Origin: Kineothrix sp. IPX-CK | GTDB taxonomy: Bacteria; Bacillota; Clostridia; Lachnospirales; Lachnospiraceae | Reading direction: 5' to 3' | DNA length: 64,000 nt | Assembly: GCF_039134705.1 (NCBI RefSeq) | Contig: NZ_CP146256.1 | Span: forward strand, 496,001 to 560,000 | In this document: piece after piece, positions 53,732 through 62,057 of the stretch | How the letters are laid out: the number at the start of each line of letters is the position of its first letter | Numbering within the stretch: the first letter of the stretch is position 1 | Made by a program: the position numbers and the translations under genes | Notes under the pieces: generated by a model | What the model was told of the DNA's origin: nothing | What the model saw: only the letters and a program-made list of their open reading frames with translations | Database searches by the model: none

Positions 53732-53765
53732 GTTCTAGGGCTCCCAATGCGGGGCCTTAGAATTT
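53732..53765 (+). terminator. Imperfect hairpin after the binding protein gene
   Basis: TTCTAGGGC (53733-53741) pairs, with one bulge, with GGCCTTAGAA (53753-53762), followed by TTTCT. It may lower expression of the YesL gene compared with the abundant binding protein. Confidence 0.45.
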
Positions 53766-53792
53766 CTGGTTTGAAAGGAATGTGATAAAACG

Positions 53793-54416
53793 ATGAAGTT
53801 TTTCAGTGTGGATAGTTCTCTCTATCGCTTTCTATCGCGATTTTTAGATGTAATGAAGTTGAATTTTCTCTGGATTCTGTTCAGTCTCCCTGTCGTAACC
53901 ATGGGAGCTTCCACGGCAGCAGCCATGTCGGTAGCATTGAAAATGGCGGATGATGAAGAAGGCTATATCGGAAAGGACTTTATAAGGGCGTTCAAAGAAA
54001 ACTGGAAGCAGGGAACCCTGCTGGGAATCATTACTATTATCGCGTTCTACGCTGTCTATCTGGATTTTGAATTAATGCGGGCATCGGAGGATGGCTCCGT
54101 GCTGCTTCTCATTATAGGGATCGTATCGGCCTTCATAGTGACTATGGCACTTTCTTATTCATTCCCGCTTATCGCCCGGTATGAGAACACTCTTACCAGA
54201 TCTATTCAGAATTCCCTGCATATCTCGAGAAGGTTTTTCGGACGCACACTTCTGATGCTGATCGTGATCTGGATAGAATTTCTCGTCTTGCAGTTTAATG
54301 AAATTATGTTGTTTTTCGCAATCGTCATGGGACCCGGACTGATTATTTTTACGATAGCAGCCTTCAGTAAGCGTATCTTTGTAATGCTTGAGAAAGAAAT
54401 GGAGACGGAATCATAA
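53793..54416 (+). CDS. YesL family membrane protein (DUF624)
   Basis: The 207-residue protein has five hydrophobic segments and the DUF624 start (VDSSLYRFLSRFLDVMKLNFLWILFSLPVVTMGAS). Proteins of this family are regularly encoded with YesM/YesN systems and glycan importers; the molecular role is unknown. GAAAGGAATG precedes ATG 53793. Its last 6 bp overlap the end of the convergent YesN-type gene, leaving no space for a terminator between them. Confidence 0.88.
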   Translation: MKFFSVDSSLYRFLSRFLDVMKLNFLWILFSLPVVTMGASTAAAMSVALKMADDEEGYIGKDFIRAFKENWKQGTLLGIITIIAFYAVYLDFELMRASEDGSVLLLIIGIVSAFIVTMALSYSFPLIARYENTLTRSIQNSLHISRRFFGRTLLMLIVIWIEFLVLQFNEIMLFFAIVMGPGLIIFTIAAFSKRIFVMLEKEMETES

Positions 54417-55988
54417 TGCACCTTCATCCTCCAGCTTTTTACGATATTCGGCAGGACTCATGCCGATATATTTTTTGAATTTCTTATGAAAATAATCTAC
54501 GTTCTTATATCCCACCTGCTCAGAAATTTCGTAAACTTTCATGTTTTTTTCCTTCAGCAGTCCGAGAGACTGATCGATTCTCTTATGATCCACATAAGAA
54601 TTGAAGCTTTCGCCCAGATGCTTGTTGAAAATCTTGCCCAGATAAGCACTGTTGTAACCAAAGAGCGGAGCGATGCTTTCCAGTTTAATATTTTTTTGAA
54701 AATTGTGATTGATGTAATAAATAATATCATCCAAAACGGTATCGCGGGAAGGATTGCCGGTGGCATTCATAATCATATCCGTCATCTCCGAAATGTAGAG
54801 AATGATCTCATACAGGTGATGACAGCCTTCGATATGGGAAATGACCTCCGCATTGTTGGGAAAAGGGATATCAGGGCTGCCGTAGGTATGATTTATTTTT
54901 TCCTTGATGCGCAGATACAGGTCTGTCAGAAACAGCTTCACAGAGGAGATGTCGTTCTTTACTCCGTACAGATAGTCTTCCAGTCCGGACAATGTTTCTG
55001 CCACCATGCGGCGGTTGAAGGCCAGCAGATAGCCGGTAAGTCTGTCGCTGTATTCCGTTAAAAGTCCGTTATCTATTTCACGGTTGAGGCTTTGCACGTC
55101 GGGAAGTTCTTCGAACCCCAGTGTATGCTGTCCCTGGATACAGAAAAATCTCCTGTTTTTAAGTGCTGATGCCTCTTCGTAGGAAAGATGTATATCTTCC
55201 AGAGATACTACCGGATGGCCGTAGGCAAGAAAGAGGGAATCCAAGGGGCTTCCGTCCTGAAGACAGGAGTTTTCGTAGTGTGACAAAAAATCCTGAAATT
55301 TATTGATTGCAAAACTCCCTTTTAAAAGAATCACTTCATTATTGCCTTTTTTAAAATAGTCGAAGGTATGATTCCCTTTATTGGTTATCTTCAGCAGTTC
55401 GGAAAAACTATAGCCGGGGCCCGAAGGATTGCTGCTGAATTTCTCGTAGATGACTACCTGATAAACGTCCGAGGTAAGATGCAGCTCTTCCAGCTCGGAT
55501 TCGGTAAGATTAATAGGTTGTTCAGAGTCGTACATTCCGGTAATCACTTCATAGATAATGGATTCTCTGGCCTTACTTTTGAACAGTGCAATATTATCGG
55601 ACCTGTTTTTTTCAGCGACAAGAGTTTCCTTGATTTTCTCCACCGCCCGCTGAAGCTCCTCCTCCTCGATGGGTTTCGTGAGATAGAAGCTGGCACCGTA
55701 ACGAATGGCCGTCTGCGCATAAGCGAAATCGGAATAGCCGCTTAAAATGATGAACTTTCCCCGATATCCGTTTTCTCTCGCAATGCGGATTATATCCGTA
55801 CCGTACATTTTCGGCATACGGATGTCCAGGAGCACAAGGTTTGGTTCGGTCTGCAAAATGGTCTGCAGAGTATCCTCTCCGTTAGACGTTTCCCCACAGA
55901 TGGAAAAGCCCATATTCTCCCAATCCATAATATATTTAAGTCCTTCCCGGATGCTGGCTTCATCGTCTGCAATCAATACCGTATACAT
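54411..55988 (-). CDS. YesN-type response regulator with AraC output domain
   Basis: The 525-residue protein has an N-terminal receiver with Asp55 (LVLLDIRMPKMYG), a long helical middle region, and a C-terminal AraC DNA-binding domain (KLESIAPLFGYNSAYLGKIFNKHLGESFNSYV, VYEISEQVGYKNVDYFHKKFKKYIGMSPAEYRK). It should be phosphorylated by the YesM-type kinase and activate the transport and hydrolase genes on both sides. It is transcribed opposite to the rest of the locus, divergent from the second lipoprotein gene. Confidence 0.94.
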   Translation of the reverse strand: MYTVLIADDEASIREGLKYIMDWENMGFSICGETSNGEDTLQTILQTEPNLVLLDIRMPKMYGTDIIRIARENGYRGKFIILSGYSDFAYAQTAIRYGASFYLTKPIEEEELQRAVEKIKETLVAEKNRSDNIALFKSKARESIIYEVITGMYDSEQPINLTESELEELHLTSDVYQVVIYEKFSSNPSGPGYSFSELLKITNKGNHTFDYFKKGNNEVILLKGSFAINKFQDFLSHYENSCLQDGSPLDSLFLAYGHPVVSLEDIHLSYEEASALKNRRFFCIQGQHTLGFEELPDVQSLNREIDNGLLTEYSDRLTGYLLAFNRRMVAETLSGLEDYLYGVKNDISSVKLFLTDLYLRIKEKINHTYGSPDIPFPNNAEVISHIEGCHHLYEIILYISEMTDMIMNATGNPSRDTVLDDIIYYINHNFQKNIKLESIAPLFGYNSAYLGKIFNKHLGESFNSYVDHKRIDQSLGLLKEKNMKVYEISEQVGYKNVDYFHKKFKKYIGMSPAEYRKKLEDEGAL

Positions 55989-56160
55989 AAACTACCTCCC
56001 GATTTAATTACAGTATAAATGAGCATTTTTCTGTTGTCAATTTTATGAAAAAACTATAATTTACCCGGTATATGATATTTAATTTTCTTCGTATTTTATT
56101 AGTAAAAATATTGTTATAATTTAAGTAAAAATGCTTTGTCTTGGTGAAAGGGGTGTGGGT

Positions 56161-57891
56161 ATGAAGCGGGAAAAGTATTGTTCGGTTATATGTATTATTT
56201 TCCTTCTGTTTCTGATGGGGTGTGGGTTAAAGATGGATCTGAGTTACGATGAACCCCTGGTTGTAGATGTATTTGACAGTGTGGCAAATTACGAGGGAAT
56301 GCAGTCGGGATGGTTTGCCAAGGTGGTGAAGGATGATTTCAACATGGAATTAAACGTAATTGCCCCGAATGTAGCGGGAGGAGGTAACACACTTTTTGAT
56401 ATACGCTCAGCCGCAGGCAATCTGGGGGACCTGATCATATGCAACGGAGAGGAAGATACTCTGCAGAAGCTGGTGAATTCCGGACTGGTGTTGAATATGG
56501 AACCTTACTTGAAGGATAAGGAAATCATGCGTTTTGAGTCTGCGATAAAAGATGTGAATAGAAATTTATCTCCTGAGGGAATATATGCCATTCCCTCAGA
56601 GGTATCCCTGAATTCACCGATGACGCCGAGCGAGGGCTTGGAGCCTACCTATGGTCCGTATCTGCGCTGGGATTTATACAAGAAACTGGGCTATCCTACG
56701 ATTGGCACCCTGGAGGATTTGCTGCCTATTCTTACTCAGATGCAGAAGCTGGAACCCTTTGCGGAAAACGGAGAAAAAACATATGCTTTTTCCTTTTTCA
56801 AAGATTGGGACGGCAATATGATGAATGCAGCTAAACAGCCTTGCTGCTTCTATGGATGGGATGAGTTGGGCTTCCTGCTTCTGAAGGCGGACAGCGATGA
56901 ATATCAAAGCATCATCGATTCCGATTCTATGTACGTGCGTGTTCTGAAATGGTATTTCGAAGCGAACCAATTGGGTCTGGTAGATCCTCAGTCGCAGACA
57001 CAGAGCTATAATGATGTTGCCCAGAAGTATGAGGATGGGCAGGTGCTATATTCCCCATGGCCGTGGGTGGCACAGATAGAATACAACACTCTGGCAAGAA
57101 GGAATGAAGGAAAAGGCTTCATGATAGCAGATATGGAAGATATGAATATATACTCTTATGGATGTAATCAGAGCGGGAGCCGCAAAACGGTTATTTTAGT
57201 AGGCTCCCATACGAAGGATCCTGAACGGCTGATGGACTTTGTTGACTGGATGTATTCTTCGGACGGTATACGCAGTATCGGCCCTCAAAGCTCTGCGGGC
57301 ACTGCGGGGCCGGAAGGATTGTGTTGGGAATACGACGAAAAGGGTGCTCCCCGGCTGACTGAGTTTGGCGAGAAAGCACTGTCGGATCCCGAATCAGAAA
57401 TGCCGGATGAATGGGGAACCGGAACGTGGGCGGAAGGAATCTCCGTACTTAACTTCATGCCTGTGGCCCCCTGTGAGGTGGATGAGGACGGCTATCCATA
57501 CGCGTACCGGCTCTGGGATTCCGTCCGGGATATGGAAGAGACAGCTTTGGAAAAAGACTGGAAAGAGGTCATGCAGGCGGATAACACCCGGGATTTCCTC
57601 TTAAAGAATGACAAGATGGTTGTTTCCCCGGGCTGCAATTTTACATATACAATCAGCTCGGAGATAGAAACGCTGCGGGGACAGTGCAGGAATGTGATTC
57701 AGAAATATTCATGGGAAATGATATTTGCTGAGGACGAGGCCGAATTTTATCAGTTATTGAGCAAGATGCAGAATGAAGCGCTGAGCCTTGGCTACGACAA
57801 GGTAGTAGAGGTGGATATCAAGGATGCCCTGAGTTTTCAGGCGGAGCGTATCAGAGTGGTGGAGGAGTATGAAAATGATAGAGAGCAGTAA
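56161..57891 (+). CDS. Second sugar-binding lipoprotein
   Basis: The 576-residue protein has a lipoprotein signal (IIFLLFLMGCG, lipobox Cys) and a type 1 binding-protein domain related to the one at 51867 (VVDVFDSVANYEGMQSGWFAKV, LRWDLYKKLGYPTIGTLEDLL). It has no permease of its own, so it may feed the same importer with another oligosaccharide or act as a sensor with the YesM kinase. ATG 56161 follows GAAAGGGGTG. A TATAAT box at 56115-56120 suggests its own promoter in the 172-bp gap after yesN. The gene overlaps the galactosidase by 23 bp. Confidence 0.88.
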   Translation: MKREKYCSVICIIFLLFLMGCGLKMDLSYDEPLVVDVFDSVANYEGMQSGWFAKVVKDDFNMELNVIAPNVAGGGNTLFDIRSAAGNLGDLIICNGEEDTLQKLVNSGLVLNMEPYLKDKEIMRFESAIKDVNRNLSPEGIYAIPSEVSLNSPMTPSEGLEPTYGPYLRWDLYKKLGYPTIGTLEDLLPILTQMQKLEPFAENGEKTYAFSFFKDWDGNMMNAAKQPCCFYGWDELGFLLLKADSDEYQSIIDSDSMYVRVLKWYFEANQLGLVDPQSQTQSYNDVAQKYEDGQVLYSPWPWVAQIEYNTLARRNEGKGFMIADMEDMNIYSYGCNQSGSRKTVILVGSHTKDPERLMDFVDWMYSSDGIRSIGPQSSAGTAGPEGLCWEYDEKGAPRLTEFGEKALSDPESEMPDEWGTGTWAEGISVLNFMPVAPCEVDEDGYPYAYRLWDSVRDMEETALEKDWKEVMQADNTRDFLLKNDKMVVSPGCNFTYTISSEIETLRGQCRNVIQKYSWEMIFAEDEAEFYQLLSKMQNEALSLGYDKVVEVDIKDALSFQAERIRVVEEYENDREQ

Positions 57892-59950
57892 AGTGAAAAA
57901 GATTCTTTATGGAGGAGATTATAACCCGGAGCAGTGGCCAGAGGATATATGGGAAGAGGACATGAGGATGTTACGTCTGGCAAGTATAGATGTGGTGACC
58001 TTGAATGTGTTCAACTGGGCGATGCTGCAGCCTCATGAGGATGTTTACGATTTCGGTAAGCTGGATAGGATAATGGATATGGTAAGAGAGAACGGCTTAA
58101 AGGTCTGCATGGCTACTTCCACGGCAGTTCATCCCGCATGGATGGCGAGAAAGTATCCTGATGTTCTGCGTACCGAGCATAACGGAATAAGGAGGAAGTT
58201 CGGCAGCAGACATAACTCCTGCCCTAACAGTCCCACCTATCGGAAATATTCCGTTCTTCTGGCGGAGAAGCTGGCCGGCAGATACAAGGACTACGATAAC
58301 ATCGTGGCGTGGCATGTTTCCAATGAATACGGCGGAGAATGCTACTGCGAGAACTGTGAGAAGGCCTTCCGCAGATGGCTGACGGAAAAGTACGGTACCG
58401 TTGAGGAACTGAACCGCGTATGGAATATGGCCTTCTGGGGACACACCCTCTATGATTTCGAAGATGTAGTAGCGCCTAATATGCAGTCGGAGGAATTTCT
58501 CTGGGATACGGTGAGGACGAATTTCCAGGGAATCTCGCTGGATTACCGCAGATTCATGTCGGACAGCATGCTATCCTGCTACCGCATGGAATACGAAGTA
58601 TTAAAAAAATATATGCCGGATGTCCCGATCACCACCAACCTGATGGGTTTCTACAAGCTCTTAGATTATCAGAAATGGGGCCGGTATATGGACTTCGTGT
58701 CATGGGATAACTACCCCTCTTTCGACACGCCCGTCTCGGAAAGCGCCATGAATCACGAGCTGATGCGCGGATTAAAGCAGGGAAAGCCCTTTGCTCTCAT
58801 GGAACAGACTCCGGGAGTAAGCAACTGGCAATCCTTCTGCACGCTGAAACGCCCCGGAGTTATGCGTCTTTTAAGCTATCAGGCAATAGCGCACGGCTCA
58901 GATACCGTGATGTTCTTCCAGATGCGAAGAAGCATCGGAGCCTGTGAAAAATATCACAGTGCGGTCATAGACCATGCAGGGCACGAGAATACAAGAGTGT
59001 TCAGGGAAGTAGCAAAGCTGGGCGAAGAACTGAACAAGCTGGGCGGCCAGACTCTGGGAACGAGAACTGCCGCAAAAGCGGCAATTGTAATGGATTGGGA
59101 CAACTGGTGGGCATCCGGATATTCCGCCGGCCCCAGCAGGCTCATCGATTATAAAAAGGAAATCTTCTGCTATTACAGAGCATTTTATGAAAATAATATC
59201 CCGGTAGACATTATCAGCGTGACGGACGACTTGTCCATTTATCGCTTGGTAACGGCTCCCCTTCTATACATGTGCAAGGAGGGCTTCGACGAAAAGGTCC
59301 GCTCCTACGTAAAGGACGGCGGCCGCTTCCTCACCACATATTTCAGCGGCTATGTAGAGGATCATGATCTGGTAATAACCGGAGGCTATCCCGGAAAGCT
59401 AAGAGACATCCTCGGTATTTGGGTGGAGGAATCTGATGCCATTCCCGAAGGAAAGCATAACTCCTTCTTATACAAAGGGGAAACCTATCCCGCCGAGGTA
59501 CTCTGCGACCTTCTTCATTTAGAAGGCGCTGAAGCTCTCAGCCGGTATCAGGAAGATTTCTATGCGGGAATGCCCGCGCTGACGAGCAGCCACTACGGAA
59601 AAGGCCGGTCCTATTACGCAGCGACCCGTTCCACCCCCGAATTCTACCGCACCTTCGTCAAGGATATATGCGAAGAAGCGGAGATTCCCTCTCTGCTGCA
59701 GATACCGGCAGGCGCGGCTGATGGCATTGAAATTTCATCCCGAGAAAACGAGACGGACAAATTCCTGTTCATATTAAACCACAATGATAAAGCTGTTAAT
59801 TTAACTATAACGCTAAGTGCCCCGTCAACTGACATTTTGACCGAAACCACCTATTTACCAGGAGCTTCTATAACCATTCAAGCCAAAGATGTGGTGATTT
59901 TGAAGAGTGCGAGGGAGTGTGAGAGGGGTGTGAAATTTCCTGCACAATAG
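57869..59950 (+). CDS. GH42 beta-galactosidase
   Basis: The 693-residue cytoplasmic enzyme starts with KKILYGGDYNPEQWPEDIWEEDMRM, the GH42 hallmark. The acid/base is Glu153 in HVSNEYGGECYC, a zinc-site cluster follows, and the nucleophile is Glu312 in LMEQTPG. The trimerisation and small C-terminal beta domains are present. It releases terminal beta-galactose from imported oligosaccharide. ATG 57869 overlaps the lipoprotein gene; an ATG two codons later is equally open. The last few codons (KFPAQ and stop) lie in the arm of the palindrome at 59934-60151, so the natural end may have been replaced. Confidence 0.95.
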   Translation: MKMIESSKVKKILYGGDYNPEQWPEDIWEEDMRMLRLASIDVVTLNVFNWAMLQPHEDVYDFGKLDRIMDMVRENGLKVCMATSTAVHPAWMARKYPDVLRTEHNGIRRKFGSRHNSCPNSPTYRKYSVLLAEKLAGRYKDYDNIVAWHVSNEYGGECYCENCEKAFRRWLTEKYGTVEELNRVWNMAFWGHTLYDFEDVVAPNMQSEEFLWDTVRTNFQGISLDYRRFMSDSMLSCYRMEYEVLKKYMPDVPITTNLMGFYKLLDYQKWGRYMDFVSWDNYPSFDTPVSESAMNHELMRGLKQGKPFALMEQTPGVSNWQSFCTLKRPGVMRLLSYQAIAHGSDTVMFFQMRRSIGACEKYHSAVIDHAGHENTRVFREVAKLGEELNKLGGQTLGTRTAAKAAIVMDWDNWWASGYSAGPSRLIDYKKEIFCYYRAFYENNIPVDIISVTDDLSIYRLVTAPLLYMCKEGFDEKVRSYVKDGGRFLTTYFSGYVEDHDLVITGGYPGKLRDILGIWVEESDAIPEGKHNSFLYKGETYPAEVLCDLLHLEGAEALSRYQEDFYAGMPALTSSHYGKGRSYYAATRSTPEFYRTFVKDICEEAEIPSLLQIPAGAADGIEISSRENETDKFLFILNHNDKAVNLTITLSAPSTDILTETTYLPGASITIQAKDVVILKSARECERGVKFPAQ

Positions 59951-60151
59951 GGAAGCTGTGGAGGAAGGCCGGGTATGGTAAAAGGTTTCCGACTCTGATT
60001 ATGCTAAACACTGCGCTGAGCGAAGAGCAGAAATTCTTTCAGCAGAGGCTTCAAGAATTCCTTTGTCTCAGCTCCGCAGCATAAAATCGCCGGAAACCTT
60101 TTCCATACCCGGCTTTCCTTATCGCGAGTTTTGTGAATTGTGCAGGAAATT
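59934..60151. repeat. Large palindrome overlapping the end of the GH42 gene
   Basis: AATTTCCTGCACAAT at 59934-59948 pairs perfectly with 60137-60151. A second strong block, AAGGCCGGGTATGG-type at about 59965-59990, pairs with about 60092-60117 (CGGAAACCTTTTCCATACCC), and TGCGCTGAGC near 60013 pairs with GCTCCGCAGCA near 60072. It can fold into one hairpin of about 218 bases, with no T-tract. Confidence 0.75.
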
Positions 60152-60549
60152 GCCAAGGTTTTCGAATACCTCATTTCACAATCTTCGGTGGAAGAAAAAA
60201 AGACGAAGTGTGTTGAATCACTGTAAAATTGTAACATTAAAGCTGTCGCGACCTAATTCGTAACGTTGCGTGAGACTTTCTTCGGGGTTCCGGTTTGGAG
60301 TCGTGTAGTAAGCGGGCATATTTTCTTAATGAAACCGTTCAATAATCAGGGAAAACACCGCATGGAAGCGGTGTTTAGGCAGCACAGTACATGGATGTAT
60401 TTTGCTGCCGACCCGTCCGTTATTATCACCTTCACAGTTTCATTTAGAAAATACGCCCTCTTACGTCAGACGAGAAACCGAAACCGCCGAAAAAAGTCTC
60501 TCAAAACCTACCTAATTATCATACAAATTGAAGAAAGTGAGACTAAAAT
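60152..60549. other. Intergenic region before the fucosidase gene
   Basis: It contains the perfect hairpin AAACACCGC/GCGGTGTTT (60353-60361 and 60368-60376, 6-base loop). An AGTCTC/GAGACT dyad (about 60504 and 60537) flanks the leader just before the fucosidase start. No convincing promoter or gene is visible. Confidence 0.4.
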
Positions 60550-62025
60550 ATGAACAACAAACAATACTTATCCCAAATAGAAGCCGCCATTCAAAACGGC
60601 CCCTACGCCCCAACATGGTCTTCCCTGTCGGAATACGAAATCCCCAGGTGGTTCAAAGACGCCAAATTCGGCATCTTCATCCATTGGGGCCTATATAGTG
60701 TTCCTGCTTTTAATAACGAATGGTATTCCCGCAACATGTACATACAGGAAACTCCCGAATACCGGCATCACATCGACACCTATGGCCTCCATAAGGATTT
60801 CGGTTACAAAGATTTTATCCCCATGTTCACCGCCGAGAAATTCAGCGCTGAGGAATGGATAACCGCTTTTAAGGAAGCAGGAGCGAAATATATCGTTCCG
60901 GTCGCAGAGCATCATGACGGATTTCAGATGTATCCCTCCGAGCTTTCTCACTTCAATGCAGCGGAAATGGGGCCTAAAAAAGACATTATAGGAAGTCTGA
61001 AGGAAGAAGCGAAAAAGCAAGGTCTTGTATTTGCCGCGTCTTCCCATAGAGCGGAACACCAATGGTTTATGGGAAACGGCAAGGACTTTGAAAGCGATAT
61101 AAAGGAGCCGCTGAAAAGGGGAGATTTTTACTGGCCCTCCGTACAGCAGCAGCCGGATCAGCAGGATATTCAGTCGGAACCATATCCGGACGAGGAATAT
61201 TTGGAGGACTGGCTGCTTCGAACCTGTGAGCTGATCGATAAGTATCATCCCAGACTCCTTTACTTCGACTGGTGGATACAGCACGAGGCATATAAGGAGC
61301 AGGTCAGGAAGATGGCTGCCTACTATTATAATAAAGGAGAGGAATATGGATTTCCGGTAGGGATTTGTTATAAGCAGGAGTCTCTTGCTTTTGGGAGCGG
61401 TATCGTGGATGTGGAGAGAGGAAAATTTTCCGAGGCAAAGCCTTATCCCTGGCAGACAGATACCGCTATTGCACGCAATTCCTGGTGCTATACAAATACC
61501 CTCGATTATAAGACCGGGAGGGAAATCATATGCTATCTGTGCGATGTGGTCAGCAAGAACGGCAGTCTTCTGTTGAATGTAGGACCGAAAGCTGACGGTA
61601 CGATAGACCGGAAGGATAGGGATATATTGAAGGAAATCGGGCAGTGGCTTTCTATAAACGGTGAGGCTGTCTACGAAAGCAGATGCTGGCGTTTTGCGCA
61701 GGAAGGGCCTACGGAAGAGAAGGAAGGGCAGTTCAGCGATGGGAAGGAAACCGTCTATACCTCACAGGATTTCCGGTTTACGGCAGCGCATGGAAATATT
61801 TATGCTATCTGCATGAGTTATCCCAAAGACGGCAGAGTGACCATTCGTTCTCTTTATAAGGAGAAAGACTTGAATAAGCCGGTCTTTCAAGGTATACTTC
61901 ATAAGATATCTGTTTTGGGAAGCGAAGAAGCAATATCTTTTATAAGAGATGGGGAGGGACTTCATTTTCAGACCAGGACTGTTGAAAGCGATTATCCTGT
62001 GGTTATTAAAATAGAAGTGGAATAA
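60550..62025 (+). CDS. GH29 alpha-L-fucosidase
   Basis: The 491-residue enzyme has the GH29 barrel: KFGIFIHWGLYSVPAFNNEWY, VPVAEHHDGFQMY, the catalytic nucleophile Asp240 in RLLYFDWW, and LLLNVGPKADGTI, followed by a small beta domain. It has no signal peptide, so it acts on imported fucosylated oligosaccharide. GAAGAAAGTGAG lies before ATG 60550. The N-terminal 80 codons use C-rich codons more than the rest. It fits with the GH42 and GH3 genes in one degradation pathway. Confidence 0.95.
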   Translation: MNNKQYLSQIEAAIQNGPYAPTWSSLSEYEIPRWFKDAKFGIFIHWGLYSVPAFNNEWYSRNMYIQETPEYRHHIDTYGLHKDFGYKDFIPMFTAEKFSAEEWITAFKEAGAKYIVPVAEHHDGFQMYPSELSHFNAAEMGPKKDIIGSLKEEAKKQGLVFAASSHRAEHQWFMGNGKDFESDIKEPLKRGDFYWPSVQQQPDQQDIQSEPYPDEEYLEDWLLRTCELIDKYHPRLLYFDWWIQHEAYKEQVRKMAAYYYNKGEEYGFPVGICYKQESLAFGSGIVDVERGKFSEAKPYPWQTDTAIARNSWCYTNTLDYKTGREIICYLCDVVSKNGSLLLNVGPKADGTIDRKDRDILKEIGQWLSINGEAVYESRCWRFAQEGPTEEKEGQFSDGKETVYTSQDFRFTAAHGNIYAICMSYPKDGRVTIRSLYKEKDLNKPVFQGILHKISVLGSEEAISFIRDGEGLHFQTRTVESDYPVVIKIEVE

Positions 62026-62057
62026 TTCACGAATTTAAAAGGAGCAGGAGTATAAAG

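Noticed and set aside
60266..60553. Plus-strand frame of 95 codons before the fucosidase gene.
   Set aside because: It runs through a hairpin, has no ribosome site, and its composition is unlike neighbouring proteins.
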